Source: Rhodocyclaceae bacterium (lineage in GTDB: Bacteria; Pseudomonadota; Gammaproteobacteria; Burkholderiales; Rhodocyclaceae). Taken from it: DNA of 64,000 nt. The stretch covers positions 310,001-374,000 of the forward strand of contig JADJEF010000018.1 of NCBI GenBank assembly GCA_016702335.1, read 5' to 3'. Shown in pieces: positions 17,385-25,815 of the stretch; positions within the stretch are counted from its first letter, which is position 1, and each line of letters opens with the position of its first letter. Below the pieces are notes generated by a model, which did no database searches, was not told where the DNA came from, and saw nothing but the letters and a program-made list of their open reading frames with translations. The position numbers and the translations under genes were made by a program.

Positions 17385-17742
17385 AGTAAATTCAATGACT
17401 CAGGTTGTTTTTTAACCAAGTTCATCTGGGGCACTTGACAACTGTAGCTCGTGCCTCTTCGGGCACCTTGCTGCGATACCCTTACAGCTCGACTCCGGTA
17501 AGCTCAGAGATTCGCCTCCAGTCGCCATCCCGGTGTTTCATAGATTTAATTTAACGCGCTCGGGCCTTCACTGGGCTCGCGTGGACTCTTGACTAGATTG
17601 ATCACTGCTCGACGAGTCGCTTCCACCGTTGCATCTGCTGGGGGTAGTCATTACTCAATGCTACCCCGCAGCGACGGTTTTCACGCGGTACGGGTGCACG
17701 GCTGTGCCATAATTTCCGACCTGAATATTCAGATTAGTTGCG
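17385..17742. other. Non-coding gap between tRNA-Cys and leuC
   Basis: About 360 bp with no gene I can support. Scattered pieces at 17471-17522 (CGACTCCGG and CGCCTCCA) also occur in the 3' half of the adjacent tRNA-Cys, so the stretch may hold a decayed tRNA or a duplicated tRNA end; the match is too short to call. A hairpin at 17637-17672 and a CATAAT box near 17708 may belong to the leuC leader. Confidence 0.4.
17637..17681 (+). promoter_or_regulatory. Hairpin in the leuC leader
   Basis: An eleven-base stem with one bulged G (GCTGGGGGTAG with CTACCCCGCAGC), a 13-base loop and a short TTTT run at 17678-17681, about 60 bp before leuC. It could be a weak terminator or attenuator. I see no leucine-rich leader peptide upstream, so classic attenuation is not supported. 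Confidence 0.35.
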
Positions 17743-19152
17743 ATGATGGCAAGAACGCTATATCAGAAGTTATGGGATGATCACGTTATCTGTACAGAGG
17801 CCGATGGCACTGCCTTGCTGTACATTGATCGCCATCTGGTGCATGAAGTAACGAGTCCGCAGGCTTTTGAGGGGCTAAAGATTGCTGGCCGAAAGCCTTG
17901 GAGAGTCTCGTCAATTGTCGCTACAGCGGATCACAACACTCCAACGCAGTATTGGGAACAGGGAATTACCGATCCGGTATCACGGCAGCAGGTCGAAACA
18001 TTGGATGCCAACATTCGTTCGGTAGGCGCTTTGGCCTATTTCCCTTTTCGCGACCCGCGTCAAGGAATTGTTCACGTAGTTGGTCCTGAGAACGGTGCAA
18101 CGCTGCCGGGTATGACGGTAGTTTGTGGTGACTCGCATACTTCAACTCATGGAGCATTTGCCTGCCTTGCGCACGGCATTGGAACATCAGAGGTTGAGCA
18201 TGTCTTGGCGACCCAGTGCCTGCTGCAAAAGAAATCCAGAACCATGCTGGTATGGGTCGATGGGGTAGCAGGACGTGGCGTGTCCGCCAAGGATATTGTC
18301 CTTGCTCTGATCGGAAAAATTGGTACCGCGGGTGGGAACGGATACGCGATTGAGTTCGCTGGTCCTGGGATTCGTGCTCTGTCGATGGAAGGGCGGATGA
18401 CCGTATGCAATATGGCCATCGAAGCGGGCGCGCGCGTTGGTTTTGTTGCTGTCGACGACACGACGATTTCTTACTTAAGGAACCGTACATTTGCTCCGAA
18501 GGGCGATACATGGGATAAGGCCGTGACCTACTGGCGTACCTTGGTATCGGACGAGGGGGCCTGTTTCGATTCTACTGTTTGCCTTGATGCAGGGGTGTTG
18601 CAGCCCCAAGTAACTTGGGGTACTTCGCCTGAAATGGTGACCGGAATTGACGGTGCGGTTCCCGCACCCGAAGATTTTTCGGATCCCGTGAAAAGTGAGG
18701 GGGTAGCTCGCGCCCTCAATTACATGGGTCTTGTCCCGCGCACACCGATCACGCAGATCGCCATTGACAAGGTTTTCATCGGATCATGCACTAACTCTCG
18801 TATCGAGGATTTGCGTATCGCCGCCGGTGTGATCAAAGGCCGCCAGCGTGCTGAGTCGGTAAAGCTCGCTTTGGTCGTGCCTGGTTCCGGTTTGGTAAAG
18901 GCACAAGCCGAAGCGGAGGGTTTGGACAAGATTTTTATCGCTGCCGGATTCGAATGGCGCCATCCAGGTTGTTCAATGTGTCTGGCGATGAATGACGACC
19001 GTCTGTCGCCGGGCGAGCGTTGCGCTTCGACTTCAAATCGTAATTTTGAAGGGCGGCAGGGAGGGGGCGGACGAACTCATCTGGTCAGCCCTGCTATGGC
19101 TGCGGCAGCCGCTTTGGCGGGTCGTTTTGTCGATGTTCGTGACTTAGTGTAA
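17743..19152 (+). CDS. leuC: 3-isopropylmalate dehydratase large subunit
   Basis: Aconitase-family enzyme that isomerises 2- to 3-isopropylmalate in leucine synthesis, together with LeuD. The three 4Fe-4S cysteines are in GSCTNSR and HPGCSMC, and VCGDSHTSTHGAF is the substrate-site motif. Length is 469 residues. The start could be ATG 17743 or the next ATG at 17746. The segment FACLAHGIGTSEVEHVLATQ is a close family match. The operon continues with a small lipoprotein gene, leuD, leuB and asd. Confidence 0.97.
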   Translation: MMARTLYQKLWDDHVICTEADGTALLYIDRHLVHEVTSPQAFEGLKIAGRKPWRVSSIVATADHNTPTQYWEQGITDPVSRQQVETLDANIRSVGALAYFPFRDPRQGIVHVVGPENGATLPGMTVVCGDSHTSTHGAFACLAHGIGTSEVEHVLATQCLLQKKSRTMLVWVDGVAGRGVSAKDIVLALIGKIGTAGGNGYAIEFAGPGIRALSMEGRMTVCNMAIEAGARVGFVAVDDTTISYLRNRTFAPKGDTWDKAVTYWRTLVSDEGACFDSTVCLDAGVLQPQVTWGTSPEMVTGIDGAVPAPEDFSDPVKSEGVARALNYMGLVPRTPITQIAIDKVFIGSCTNSRIEDLRIAAGVIKGRQRAESVKLALVVPGSGLVKAQAEAEGLDKIFIAAGFEWRHPGCSMCLAMNDDRLSPGERCASTSNRNFEGRQGGGGRTHLVSPAMAAAAALAGRFVDVRDLV

Positions 19153-19162
19153 GGGGATGGCT

Positions 19163-19282
19163 GTGACTAAATACTTAGTGATTTTTGCTTCGGTGTTGGT
19201 GCTTGTGGGCTGCAATACAGTTGAAGGCGTAGGCAAAGATATCAAGAAAGCCGGTACTGCGATCGAAAAGGCTGCGCAGTAA
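19163..19282 (+). CDS. Entericidin A/B-like small lipoprotein
   Basis: A 39-residue ORF in the gap between leuC and leuD. A hydrophobic signal (YLVIFASVLVLVGC) ends in a lipobox cysteine, followed by NTVEGVGKDIKKAGTAIEKAAQ, the amphipathic tail of the entericidin (EcnA/EcnB) family. I prefer GTG at 19163 because AAGGGG (19151-19156) sits six bases upstream; ATG at 19157 would abut that ribosome-binding site. Small entericidin-like genes between leuC and leuD recur in betaproteobacteria. Its role, and any link to leucine synthesis, is unknown; in enterics the family is linked to stationary-phase lysis and envelope stress. Confidence 0.85.
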   Translation: MTKYLVIFASVLVLVGCNTVEGVGKDIKKAGTAIEKAAQ

Positions 19283-19285
19283 GCG

Positions 19286-19924
19286 ATGGACCGATTTGTC
19301 AAGCATACCGGGCTGGTTGTACCGCTCGATCGGTCAAACGTCGATACGGATGCGATCATTCCGAAGCAGTTTTTGAAGTCGATAAAGCGATCGGGTTTCG
19401 GACCAAACGCGTTTGACGAATGGCGCTACATGGATCACGGCGAACCCGGTATGGATAACAGTTCGCGCCCACGCAACCCAAACTTTGTGCTGAATCTTGA
19501 TCGCTATCAGGGCGCGACAATACTACTGGCTCGTGCCAATTTCGGTTGCGGGTCGTCCCGCGAGCATGCGCCGTGGGCCTTGCAGGATTACGGGTTCAAA
19601 GCGGTGATTGCCGAGTCGTTTGCCGATATTTTTTTCAACAACTGCTTCAAGATCGGCTTGCTCCCAATCGTTTGCTCCAAAGCTGAACTTAATTCACTGT
19701 TCGGTCTGACTGAGCAATCCACAGGCTATACGCTTACTATTGATTTGGAAAATCAGCTTCTTGTTCGCTCGGATGGTCATGTTGTACCGTTTGATATTGA
19801 TGCATTTCGCAAGAAGTGCTTGCTGAATGGATGGGATGACATCGGGCTGACTCTCCTGCATGAGCAAGAGATACGCGAATTTGAGTCAAAGCGCAAACTG
19901 AGGCAACCGTGGCTTTTTTCGTGA
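19286..19924 (+). CDS. leuD: 3-isopropylmalate dehydratase small subunit
   Basis: Swivel-domain partner of LeuC. Family signatures are VVPLDRSNVDTDAIIPKQFL near the N-terminus and ANFGCGSSREHAPWAL in the middle. Length is 212 residues. It begins three bases after the entericidin-like gene, and leuB follows after 10 bp, so the genes are almost certainly cotranscribed. Confidence 0.97.
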   Translation: MDRFVKHTGLVVPLDRSNVDTDAIIPKQFLKSIKRSGFGPNAFDEWRYMDHGEPGMDNSSRPRNPNFVLNLDRYQGATILLARANFGCGSSREHAPWALQDYGFKAVIAESFADIFFNNCFKIGLLPIVCSKAELNSLFGLTEQSTGYTLTIDLENQLLVRSDGHVVPFDIDAFRKKCLLNGWDDIGLTLLHEQEIREFESKRKLRQPWLFS

Positions 19925-19934
19925 GTGCAAGTAA

Positions 19935-20993
19935 ATGAAGATATGTGTTTTGGCCGGGGATGGCATCGGCCCAGAAATTACCAAACAGGCAGTGCGAGTT
20001 TTGGATGCATTGAATTTGGGTATTCAATTCTCCGAGGCACAAGTCGGAGGTGCTGCCTATAGGGCTGCCGGCCATCCGCTTCCCCCGGCTACGCTTAACT
20101 TGGCAAAGAACTCGGACGCAATTTTGTTCGGTGCGGTCGGAGATTTTTCGCTTGATAAGTTGCCGAGGGAATTGCGCCCAGAACAAGCGATCCTTGGGCT
20201 GCGAAAGGAGCTGAATCTTTTCGCGAATTTCCGTCCAGCCATTGTTTACCCTGAGCTAGTTCACGCATCGACATTAAAAGCCGACGTTGTGGCTAGCTTG
20301 GATATCTTGATTGTTCGCGAGCTAACAGGAGATATCTATTTCGGTAAGCCGCGCGGAATCCATACCTTGCCAAACGGAGAGCGCGAGGGCTTTGATACGA
20401 TGCGCTACAGCGAATCAGAGATTCGCCGTGTCGCGCACGTTGCATTTCAGGCAGCCAGAAAGCGCGGAAAGCGCTTGTGCTCAGTCGATAAGGCCAACGT
20501 GCTTGACACGATGCAACTGTGGCGCGAGGTTGTAGTTCAGGTTGCCGTTGACTATCCCGACGTAGAACTCTCGCACCAGTATGTCGATAACGCTGCGATG
20601 CAACTACTTAAAAATCCCAAGCAGTTCGATGTGATTGTCACAGGCAATATGTTCGGAGATATTCTTTCGGACGAGGCGTCGATGTTGACTGGTTCCATTG
20701 GCATGCTGCCTTCCGCGTCGCTCAATGAGCATAACTTTGGGTTGTATGAACCGATACACGGTTCCGCTCCGGATATTGCCGGTAAAGGGGTTGCCAATCC
20801 GCTTGCGACGATATTGTCAGCCGCAATGATGCTTCGCTACACATTCGCCGATGTTGCCTCTGCTGATAAGATCGATGATGCTGTCAAGCGTGTTCTTGCA
20901 CAGGGCTATAGAACCGCCGATATTGCTGAGCCTGGAGCGACTTTGGTCGGTACTGCACAGATGGGCGATGCGGTACTGGCGGCGCTGGCTTAA
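19935..20993 (+). CDS. leuB: 3-isopropylmalate dehydrogenase
   Basis: NAD-dependent oxidative decarboxylation of 3-isopropylmalate, third step of the leucine branch. Signatures: VLAGDGIGPEI at the N-terminus, RELTGDIYFGKPR, and the cofactor-site segment VTGNMFGDILSDEASMLTGSIGMLPSASL. Length is 352 residues. asd follows 33 bp downstream on the same strand. Confidence 0.97.
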   Translation: MKICVLAGDGIGPEITKQAVRVLDALNLGIQFSEAQVGGAAYRAAGHPLPPATLNLAKNSDAILFGAVGDFSLDKLPRELRPEQAILGLRKELNLFANFRPAIVYPELVHASTLKADVVASLDILIVRELTGDIYFGKPRGIHTLPNGEREGFDTMRYSESEIRRVAHVAFQAARKRGKRLCSVDKANVLDTMQLWREVVVQVAVDYPDVELSHQYVDNAAMQLLKNPKQFDVIVTGNMFGDILSDEASMLTGSIGMLPSASLNEHNFGLYEPIHGSAPDIAGKGVANPLATILSAAMMLRYTFADVASADKIDDAVKRVLAQGYRTADIAEPGATLVGTAQMGDAVLAALA

Positions 20994-21026
20994 TTGCAAA
21001 TCAGGATTAGTAGAGAGAGTGACGTC

Positions 21027-22136
21027 ATGAAAAGAGTGGGATTGGTTGGCTGGCGCGGGATGGTTGGCTCGGTGTTGATGCAACGCATGCGCGAAGAATG
21101 CGATTTCGCACTGATCGAGCCAATATTTTTTACTACGTCCAATCCGGGGGGGAAGGCGCCGGACTTTTGTCCCTCCGCCCCGCCTCTAAAAGATGCGCGC
21201 AATATTGACGAGTTACGCACCTTGGATATCGTTATGACGTGTCAAGGGGGTGAGTACACCAGCGAAGTGTTTCCAAAGCTACGTGCAGCCGGGTGGACGG
21301 GGCATTGGATTGATGCTGCCAGTTCCTTGCGCATGAATGATGATGCGGTGATCATCCTTGATCCGGTCAATGATCATGTGATTCGAGAGGCTCTGTCGAA
21401 GGGCGGACGGAACTGGATCGGGGGGAATTGCACCGTAAGTCTGATGCTCATGGCCTTGGGGGGGCTCTTCAAAGCCGATCTCGTCGAGTGGATGACATCA
21501 ATGACGTATCAAGCGGCATCGGGTGCTGGCGCTCAGAACATGCGGGAATTGCTGGTTCAGATGGGCGAGGCGCACCGCAGTGTGGAAAGCCTGCTGAACG
21601 ATCCAGCCTCAGCGATTCTCGATATCGACCGAGAGGTCGCTGGTACCTTGCGTGATGAGCGCTTTCCTGCCGCCAACTTTGGGGTGCCCTTAGCGGGCTC
21701 GCTGATTCCTTGGATTGACAAGGATCTTGGCAATGGTCAAAGCCGTGAGGAGTGGAAGGGGGGCGCAGAGACTAACAAGATTCTCGGCCTGTCCGCGACC
21801 CCGATCCCGGTTGACGGCCTTTGTGTCCGAATTGGTGCGATGCGCTGCCACTCTCAGGCGATCACCCTTAAGCTCAAGAAGGATGTCCCTCTTGCCGACA
21901 TCAACGGTATGCTGGCTGAGCATAACGCTTGGGTTAAGGTCATTCCAAACGACAAGGATAGGTCGGTGAGAGAGCTAACGCCCACTGCAGTGACCGGGAA
22001 ATTGTCTGTTCCGGTGGGGCGGTTGCGGAAGATGTCGATGGGTCCAGAGTATCTGTCAGCATTTACGGTGGGTGATCAGTTGTTGTGGGGTGCGGCGGAG
22101 CCTTTGCGACGGATGTTGCGGATTTTGTTGGGTTGA
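21027..22136 (+). CDS. asd: Aspartate-semialdehyde dehydrogenase
   Basis: Reduces aspartyl phosphate to aspartate semialdehyde, the branch point for lysine/diaminopimelate, methionine and threonine. The N-terminal NADP site is VGLVGWRGMVGSVL; the catalytic cysteine is in GGNCTVSLMLM, and SGAGAQNMRELL is typical of the gammaproteobacterial-type Asd. The ATG at 21027 follows AGAGAGAGT and gives 369 residues; an in-frame TTG at 20994 abuts leuB. DapB, the later lysine-pathway enzyme, is encoded near 53.6 kb. Confidence 0.97.
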   Translation: MKRVGLVGWRGMVGSVLMQRMREECDFALIEPIFFTTSNPGGKAPDFCPSAPPLKDARNIDELRTLDIVMTCQGGEYTSEVFPKLRAAGWTGHWIDAASSLRMNDDAVIILDPVNDHVIREALSKGGRNWIGGNCTVSLMLMALGGLFKADLVEWMTSMTYQAASGAGAQNMRELLVQMGEAHRSVESLLNDPASAILDIDREVAGTLRDERFPAANFGVPLAGSLIPWIDKDLGNGQSREEWKGGAETNKILGLSATPIPVDGLCVRIGAMRCHSQAITLKLKKDVPLADINGMLAEHNAWVKVIPNDKDRSVRELTPTAVTGKLSVPVGRLRKMSMGPEYLSAFTVGDQLLWGAAEPLRRMLRILLG

Positions 22137-22240
22137 CGCATCGCCTCTCTGCCTTCTGAACGTCATACGTAACTTGAGCTTGCGCTGTTAAGCTCATGAT
22201 GTTATTTTGAATACAGGAAAAAGTTCTGCCGGGAGGCGTT

Positions 22241-25108
22241 GTGGTTAAAGCGAATAAGCAGACTCACGTAAAAGTGCTGGCAATGGCCATTTCGGTGGCC
22301 ATGATGCCTTGGGTGTCAACTACCGCCTTCGCCGCAGGTCTCGGGCGGCTCACGGTCTATTCAGCAATGGGGCAACCGTTGCGGGCGCAGTTGGAGATAA
22401 CTGCCAGCAGTGACGAGGTGGCGACACTTTCTGCGCAGTTGGCATCGGCCGATGCCTTCCGCTTGGCGGGCATTGAGTACTCCGGCGCACTTGCTGGTCT
22501 GCGCTTTTCCAAGGCGATTAAAGAAGAAGGTGTCCGAAAGTACATCGAGGTCACGACAGATCGTCCATTGAACGAGCCCTTCGTGGACATGCTCGTTGAA
22601 TTGAACTGGTCTGCGGGCCGGTTGGTGCGTGAGTACACATTCCTGCTGGATCCGCTGGACATCGCGACCAACGAGACGCTTTCCCCGGTCGCCACTGCCT
22701 CGCTTGCAGGGAAGACGGAGCCGAGTGCTCCGGTGCCTCAAATTTCATCGGTACCAGCAAAGTCAGCCTCACAAGGGGGCTCGGTAGCGTCTCCGCCGCC
22801 AGCCAAGAAGTCTGCGCCTGCACAATCTGAGGCGAAGGCCGTAGAAATGCCGCCCGCCCCTGCTGCCAAGTCGCCTTCCACGGTAAAGGAACGGGAGATT
22901 CGAGCCGGTGAGACGTTGGGTAAGATCTCTCGTGAATATCGTTCCGAGGGCATTAGTCTGGAACAGATGCTCGTCGCCCTTTTCCGCGAAAACCCGGATG
23001 CGTTTGATGGCAACATGAATCGTATGCGCGCTGGGCGTATTTTGCGAGTGCCTGACACCGCTGTGGTGGAGGCACTGGATCCTGTTGAGGCACGCAAAGA
23101 GGTCATCGCTCAAGCTGGAGATTTCTCGGCTTACCGTTCCCGGGTTGCGGAAGGGGCAGCCAAGTCCTCGGGCAAAGACGTGGCTTCAGCGCCGACCAGT
23201 CAAGGAAAGTTGACTCCCAAGGTGGAGGAAAGCGCACCTCTGGTTAAGCCGGGAACGGACAAACTGGCCGTTTCTCGCAGTGAGTCGCAAAAGGATTCTG
23301 CGGTTGATTCAAAAGCAAAAGCACGGGTGGGGGCTTTGGAGGAAGACCTCGTTGCCCGCGATCGGGCGTTGAAAGATGCAAATGGTCGCATCGCTGATTT
23401 GGAAAAAAATCTCAACGACCTGAAAAAGCTGGCTGAACTCAAGAGCCAGGCCGGGGCGGCAGCGCAAAAAGCAGCTGATGCCGCAAAAATGGCGACTCCG
23501 GCGAAACCGGTTGAGGTTTCAAAGCCGCCCGAGCCAATTAAGGTTGTTGAGGCTGGCAAACCAACGGAGCCTGTCAAGGCAGCCGATTCGGCAAAAATTA
23601 CTGAGCCGCCGCTGCCAGTCGCCCCTGCAGTAGCGGATAAGGCGGCAGATGCTACGGTACCTGCGGTAGTGGCACCTGAAGCAAAGCCTGTTGAGGAAGC
23701 TCCTAAGCCTGCACCGAAGCCAAAGAAACCTGTCGTAATTGAAGAGCCGGTGCCTGAGCCAGACTTTATCGAAGAGAACGGCCTACTACTGGCTGGGGGG
23801 GGCGGTGTGCTTGCCCTGCTGTTAGGTTATCTTGGTTTTTCCGCCTATCGGCGCAAGAAGAGTAGTGCTGTCGCTGAGGAAGAAGTGCCACTTGCCGAGG
23901 CGAGTGCTTCAGTTTCTTCGGTAGCGTCGGTGTTCAGTGATACGGTGGCCGGCTCAGTTGCGTCGTCGACGGTTGATAATGCCGGGCAATCGAGTGTTCT
24001 TGATACCTTGGCTGACGGCGGCTCTGCCAGTATCGACCCACTCGATGAGGCGGACACGTATCTTGCCTTTGGTAAGGATTCGCAAGCTGAAGAAATTTTG
24101 CTTGACGCCTTGAAAGAGACTCCGGCGCGCTGGGCAATTCACCTTAAATTGCTTGAAATTTATGCCGCCCGCCGAGGTACGGTGCAGTTCAATACGTTGG
24201 CGGAGGATCTCCGCGCTCAAACCGGCGCTGCGGGGGCTGAGTGGAGCAGGGCTGCTGAGATGGGTCGATTGCTCGATCCGAATAACGCGCTATATTCTGC
24301 AAAGCCCGAGCCCGCTGGCGCTGTTGCCGCGCCTATCAGTCATCAAGATGATATGGCTGCAACCATGGTGTTTAGCGTACCACCCCCGGTTGCAGCGTCA
24401 ATTCCAAGTGAGTCTGAACCAGAGGTTCCAGCAACGGAAGCCGATGACTCAGCGGCCGTACTCGACTTCGACCTGGGACTGGACGAGCCGGCAAAAGCGT
24501 CCGTCAGTGCAGCGACAGCGCCTGAGTCAGAGCCAGTTGAGGTGGCAGCGCTTGATTTTGATCTAGATCTTGGTGATGGCGGCAATTCCAATGGATCTGC
24601 GGCGAGTGCTCCTGGGGCAGTAACTCCATTGGCTGCGGCAGCGCCTTTGAATTTAAGTGTCGATTTTGACCTGGAATTACCTGAGGCAAAGGCTGAGCCT
24701 GAGCCTGAAATACCGGTACCACTTACATTGGATTTGTCGTTACCTGATGCCGATTCGGGTGAGGTGTCGTCTGATGGCGAAAGGTCCAATACAAGCGCTC
24801 CGATTGAGATTGAGGTACAAGGCGCAGCGCAAACCTCTGGCATTGCCAGCGAAGTGCCCGATTTTGACTTCGATTTGGGTGAGGCACCCGCAACGTCCAA
24901 CTCCGCCAGCGAATCTTCAGTAGCCAGCGTTGATATACCGCTTGATGCAGGCGAAAATCCTGAGGCTGCCACCAAACTTGAGTTGGCATTCGCCTACGAA
25001 GAAATGGGTGACAGGGATGGCGCTCGTGAGTTGTTCCAAGAGGTTGTCGCGGAGGGTAGCGCTTCGCAGCAGGCTGCAGCCAAGGCGCGGTTGGAGCAAC
25101 TCGGCTAA
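22241..25108 (+). CDS. fimV: FimV-type pilus assembly / polarity protein
   Basis: Inner-membrane peptidoglycan-binding hub for type IV pilus assembly and polar signalling. Order of parts in 955 residues: signal peptide (about 1-31); FimV N-terminal domain starting GLGRLTVYSAMGQPLRAQLEI; a LysM-like peptidoglycan-binding motif (about 216-275, REIRAGETLGKISREY); coiled coil (about 364-405); a Pro/Ala/Lys-rich periplasmic linker; one membrane segment (about 514-535); an acidic, low-complexity cytoplasmic region; and a C-terminal TPR cap (about 900-955, ATKLELAFAYEEMGDRDGARELFQEV). The GTG start has GGGAGG just upstream. A tract of eight G (23795-23802) lies in the membrane-segment codons. asd-fimV-truA order is usual. 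Confidence 0.93.
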   Translation: MVKANKQTHVKVLAMAISVAMMPWVSTTAFAAGLGRLTVYSAMGQPLRAQLEITASSDEVATLSAQLASADAFRLAGIEYSGALAGLRFSKAIKEEGVRKYIEVTTDRPLNEPFVDMLVELNWSAGRLVREYTFLLDPLDIATNETLSPVATASLAGKTEPSAPVPQISSVPAKSASQGGSVASPPPAKKSAPAQSEAKAVEMPPAPAAKSPSTVKEREIRAGETLGKISREYRSEGISLEQMLVALFRENPDAFDGNMNRMRAGRILRVPDTAVVEALDPVEARKEVIAQAGDFSAYRSRVAEGAAKSSGKDVASAPTSQGKLTPKVEESAPLVKPGTDKLAVSRSESQKDSAVDSKAKARVGALEEDLVARDRALKDANGRIADLEKNLNDLKKLAELKSQAGAAAQKAADAAKMATPAKPVEVSKPPEPIKVVEAGKPTEPVKAADSAKITEPPLPVAPAVADKAADATVPAVVAPEAKPVEEAPKPAPKPKKPVVIEEPVPEPDFIEENGLLLAGGGGVLALLLGYLGFSAYRRKKSSAVAEEEVPLAEASASVSSVASVFSDTVAGSVASSTVDNAGQSSVLDTLADGGSASIDPLDEADTYLAFGKDSQAEEILLDALKETPARWAIHLKLLEIYAARRGTVQFNTLAEDLRAQTGAAGAEWSRAAEMGRLLDPNNALYSAKPEPAGAVAAPISHQDDMAATMVFSVPPPVAASIPSESEPEVPATEADDSAAVLDFDLGLDEPAKASVSAATAPESEPVEVAALDFDLDLGDGGNSNGSAASAPGAVTPLAAAAPLNLSVDFDLELPEAKAEPEPEIPVPLTLDLSLPDADSGEVSSDGERSNTSAPIEIEVQGAAQTSGIASEVPDFDFDLGEAPATSNSASESSVASVDIPLDAGENPEAATKLELAFAYEEMGDRDGARELFQEVVAEGSASQQAAAKARLEQLG

Positions 25109-25155
25109 GGTGCTGTAGCCAGCAAGTGTCAAAGCCATGAGGCGAACGGGTCGGT

Positions 25156-25815
25156 ATGGCTGACCTGTCGGGACATGCGACTCACCCGGGGGCTATCGTC
25201 TTGGTCTGGGTGGGCGTATTCATCGCAATCATGTGGCTCACGGTTGTTCAAACGGCTCTTGCGCTTGTGCTCACCACTGCGGGGGTATTCGGTGCCGCCT
25301 GTCTAGCTCGTGCTCGTCTGATTGCCCTGGTTTGGCGTGGGCGTTTCCTGGCGTTCGTGGTTGCGTTGAGCAGCGCGGTTATGACCCCGGGGGAGTTGCT
25401 GCCAATTTTTAGTTTGGCTACCTACGAAGGGCTGCTCGTCGCAGTTGAACAGTTACTTTTGCTCTGTTTCACACTAGCGTCAGTCGCTCTCCTGATGCAG
25501 CTTCTGGCACCCGCTGAGCTGGTTATTGGTATGCTTTTCGTTCTGCAACCGATGGGTTGGTTTGGTGTTGACATAACCCGGATAGCAGTACGCATGAGTC
25601 TAGTTCTGGATGGGCTAACAAGATCGGGCACCGGTCTGCCATCCCAGCTTGGGAATAGAGTGCCGGAGCCAAACCGGAACCTACATTCATCGTCCCAAAA
25701 GGACACGATGCTTCTTGAGCAACGAAAGTGGAGGCGCTGGGACACTGGGGTGTGCGGGTTTGCATGTCTGCCTTGTCTGTTTCTGGGAGTCGCAGCGGCA
25801 ACTGGATACGCTTGA
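25156..25815 (+). CDS. Membrane protein, possibly EcfT/CbiQ-like
   Basis: Not firmly recognised. The 219-residue protein begins with HPGAIVLVW, which resembles the start of energy-coupling-factor transporter T components, and has about four hydrophobic segments (residues 13-50, 66-82, 95-118, 120-140). A basic C-terminal region (SRSGT to KWRRWDTG) is followed by a final hydrophobic stretch. The long coupling helices with the A-R-G motif of true EcfT are not obvious. It sits between fimV and truA, and its stop overlaps the truA start (TGATG), so the two are probably coupled. No ATPase or S component is nearby. Confidence 0.5.
   Translation: MADLSGHATHPGAIVLVWVGVFIAIMWLTVVQTALALVLTTAGVFGAACLARARLIALVWRGRFLAFVVALSSAVMTPGELLPIFSLATYEGLLVAVEQLLLLCFTLASVALLMQLLAPAELVIGMLFVLQPMGWFGVDITRIAVRMSLVLDGLTRSGTGLPSQLGNRVPEPNRNLHSSSQKDTMLLEQRKWRRWDTGVCGFACLPCLFLGVAAATGYA

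Noticed and set aside
17589..17780. Leucine leader peptide ahead of leuC
   Set aside because: The frame there has no run of leucine codons and begins at a weak TTG.
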